Source of the DNA: Sulfurimonas sp. | Lineage (GTDB): Bacteria > Campylobacterota > Campylobacteria > Campylobacterales > Sulfurimonadaceae | Reading direction: 5' to 3' | Length of the DNA stretch: 64,000 bases | NCBI RefSeq assembly: GCF_023228785.1 | Contig: NZ_JALOAN010000003.1 | Location: forward strand, 29,200-93,199 | Notes under the pieces: generated by a model | What the model was told of the DNA's origin: nothing | The model's input: the letters and a program-made list of their open reading frames with translations, nothing else | Database searches by the model: none | Program-made: the position numbers and the translations under genes | Part shown: positions 62,762-64,000 of the stretch, in pieces | Layout: each line of letters starts with the position of its first letter | Position numbering within the stretch: the stretch's first letter is position 1

Positions 62762-63630
62762 CCACCAAAGACACTTGCTAGCGTAGAAGTGTGATGTGGG
62801 CTTCGCATATTTCTGTGTGGTTTAAACTCAATCTCTTGCATCTCTAACGCTTGAAGCTTCGCAACATCAAGTATCTCATCGCTTGTCATTGGCGGAAGTA
62901 TGTACCTTAGTCTCTTTGCTATCATACTCTTTCCACATCCTGGTGAACCTTCAAAAAGGATGTTGTGAAACCCAGCAGCAGCTATCAAAGCTGCTCTTTT
63001 AGCGACATCTTGCCCTTTAACATCAACAAAGTCATCCACATACTCATGAGAGTAGTAGTACTTTTCTCCTTTTAACTCATAAAAAGGATACTCGATCTGG
63101 GATTGTTCTATGCTCGGAGTTGCACTCTCTTGGTTTTTAAGAAGTGTTATCGCATCTTGGAGCGTTTTTACTCCGTAAAACTCTATATCAGGAATCTTAG
63201 AGAGTTTTTCTAGGCTCTCAAAAGGCACTATCGCTTTTTTTACTACTCTTTGGTTTGCAAGTGAGAGCATAAGAGGATATAGTTGAATATTCTCCTTGAC
63301 AGTTCCATCAAGTCCAAGCTCACCAAAGACAAACCACTCACTAAAATCACTCTCATTACTATCAAGGGCTATCATAAGAGCGATGCTAAGATCAAACTGG
63401 CTCCCCTCTTTTTTAAGATCACTCGGAGCTAAATTAATGGTAATTCTTTTTGGAGGAAAGCTAAACTCATTACTTAAAAGTGCTGACTTTACTCTATCTT
63501 TTGCCTCATTGATCGAAGCAGAGGCGATCCCAACTATAGAAAAGGAGGGAAGCCCTTTAGTAAGTGTTGACTCAACATGCACAAGCTTTGCATCTATACC
63601 CTCATAAGTAGCACAAGAGACCATTTTCAT
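62757..63630 (-). pseudogene. comM: comM 5' part, cut off by transposon
   Basis: This encodes the N-terminal half of ComM: the 'GLPSFSIVGIASASINEAKDRV' start region (about 30-50), 'ITINLAPSDLKKEGSQFDLSIA' (about 80), and the Walker A 'ILFEGSPGCGKSMIAKRL' (about 225), up to 'HHTSTLASVFGGG'. After the insertion point the frame runs ~11 codons into the transposon end and stops. The ATG at 63630 has AAGGAAAAG upstream and lies 11 bp after the intI stop. The Walker B half is 37 kb away, so no working ComM is expected. Confidence 0.95.
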
Positions 63631-63641
63631 AACACTTTTCC

Positions 63642-64000
63642 TTAAAAATCTAATGGGCTTATAACTTTAGCCTTGTTCATCTCGCTCACAACATGAGTAT
63701 ATATCATGGTTGTCTCAACGCTTTTATGACCTAATAGTTCTTGAATGCTTCGCAAATCTATGCCAGCTTGAAGTAGATGCGTAGCATAAGAGTGTCTGAA
63801 AATATGTGAAGTTACACGCTTGTTTAAGTTTGCTTTTTGAGATGCTACTTTTATGTTTCGCCCTAAAGTTTGCGGATGAACATGGTGGCGTCTTTGCTCT
63901 TTAGTTCTTGGGTCAGTTGAAATATTTTTCATGGGAAATAGAAACTGCCACTTTGTTTCAAGCTTAGATTTTGGATACTTTTTTTCTAATGCATAGGGTA
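63642..64000 (-). CDS. intI: Integron-type tyrosine recombinase IntI, partial (5' end outside window)
   Basis: The visible ~118 C-terminal residues read PYALEKKYP...WQFLFP near the window edge, then 'DPRTKEQRRHHVHPQTL', the extra region typical of integron integrases, then the catalytic 'TSHIFRHSYATHLL' (His, Arg), 'LLGHKSVETTMIYTHV' (His, Tyr). IntI inserts and excises gene cassettes at attI and attC. The frame is open to the edge. No attC site or cassette is visible in the window; they would lie on the other side. Confidence 0.88.
   Translation of the reverse strand, partial: PYALEKKYPKSKLETKWQFLFPMKNISTDPRTKEQRRHHVHPQTLGRNIKVASQKANLNKRVTSHIFRHSYATHLLQAGIDLRSIQELLGHKSVETTMIYTHVVSEMNKAKVISPLDF

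Overview
The window reads as chromosome of a sulfur-oxidising Campylobacterota (epsilonproteobacterium), most like Sulfurimonas or a close relative. The reasons are low G+C, a soxC-soxD-soxY-soxZ-soxH cluster separate from soxXAB, a sulfide:quinone oxidoreductase, a flavocytochrome c-type sulfide dehydrogenase, CcoG, and small epsilon-type housekeeping genes. The genus is inferred from gene content, not proven.

Layout. (1) 1-9463: sulfur oxidation genes, nearly all on the minus strand: partial fccB-like gene, DUF302 protein, MOSC protein, soxH, soxZ, soxY, soxD, soxC, then an SQR. (2) 9627-24871: ordinary core genes: a Sel1 protein, cytochrome c, aroC, rnc-rnhA-TPR protein, a YeiH-type transporter, a very large AsmA/DUF748-like protein, ccoG and metH, plus a small intergenic repeat cluster. 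(3) 24966-63630: the competence helicase gene comM (yifB), split in two. (4) 63642-64000: the 3' end of an integron-type integrase gene (intI) directly upstream of comM.

The interruption of comM is a complete Tn7-like transposon at 25606-62756 (37,151 bp). It is bounded by TGTCA...TGACA ends, has repeated TnsB-type binding sites at both ends, and is flanked by a perfect 5-bp duplication (AACCT). Removing the element and one copy of the duplication restores the ComM reading frame exactly (VFGGG/SHKAK). The transposition genes tnsA-tnsB-tnsC-tniQ plus a Cys-rich 484-aa protein lie at the left end on the plus strand. A TnsE-like gene lies at the extreme right end, reading inward.

The ~30 kb of cargo is mostly on the minus strand and looks like a defence and conflict island. 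From left to right it holds: a HEPN-like + RES-domain pair preceded by a tRNA-like leader; a six-gene cassette joining a type I-like methylase and specificity subunit, a second methylase-like protein and an McrB/McrC-like restriction pair; a Panacea-domain (PanA) toxin-antitoxin-like operon; small unknown genes; a secreted trypsin-like protease with an EndA-type secreted nuclease; a DUF488 pair divergent from an Xre-like regulator; an NYN-domain RNase-like gene with a terminator-bearing leader; and a tight seven-gene operon of YobI-type P-loop NTPase, HExxH metallopeptidase, NERD-type nuclease-like protein, RDD membrane protein, small membrane protein, KAP NTPase and a second EndA-type nuclease.

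Two systems deserve most attention as possibly undescribed. One is the HsdM/HsdS + MTase-like + McrBC hybrid (34562-41596). The other is the YobI/HExxH/NERD/RDD/KAP/EndA operon (51877-60810). A third idea is that the element both destroys comM and encodes two secreted DNases, so it could block natural transformation twice over. No sequence searches were run. Family names come from motif recognition, and functions of whole systems are inference.
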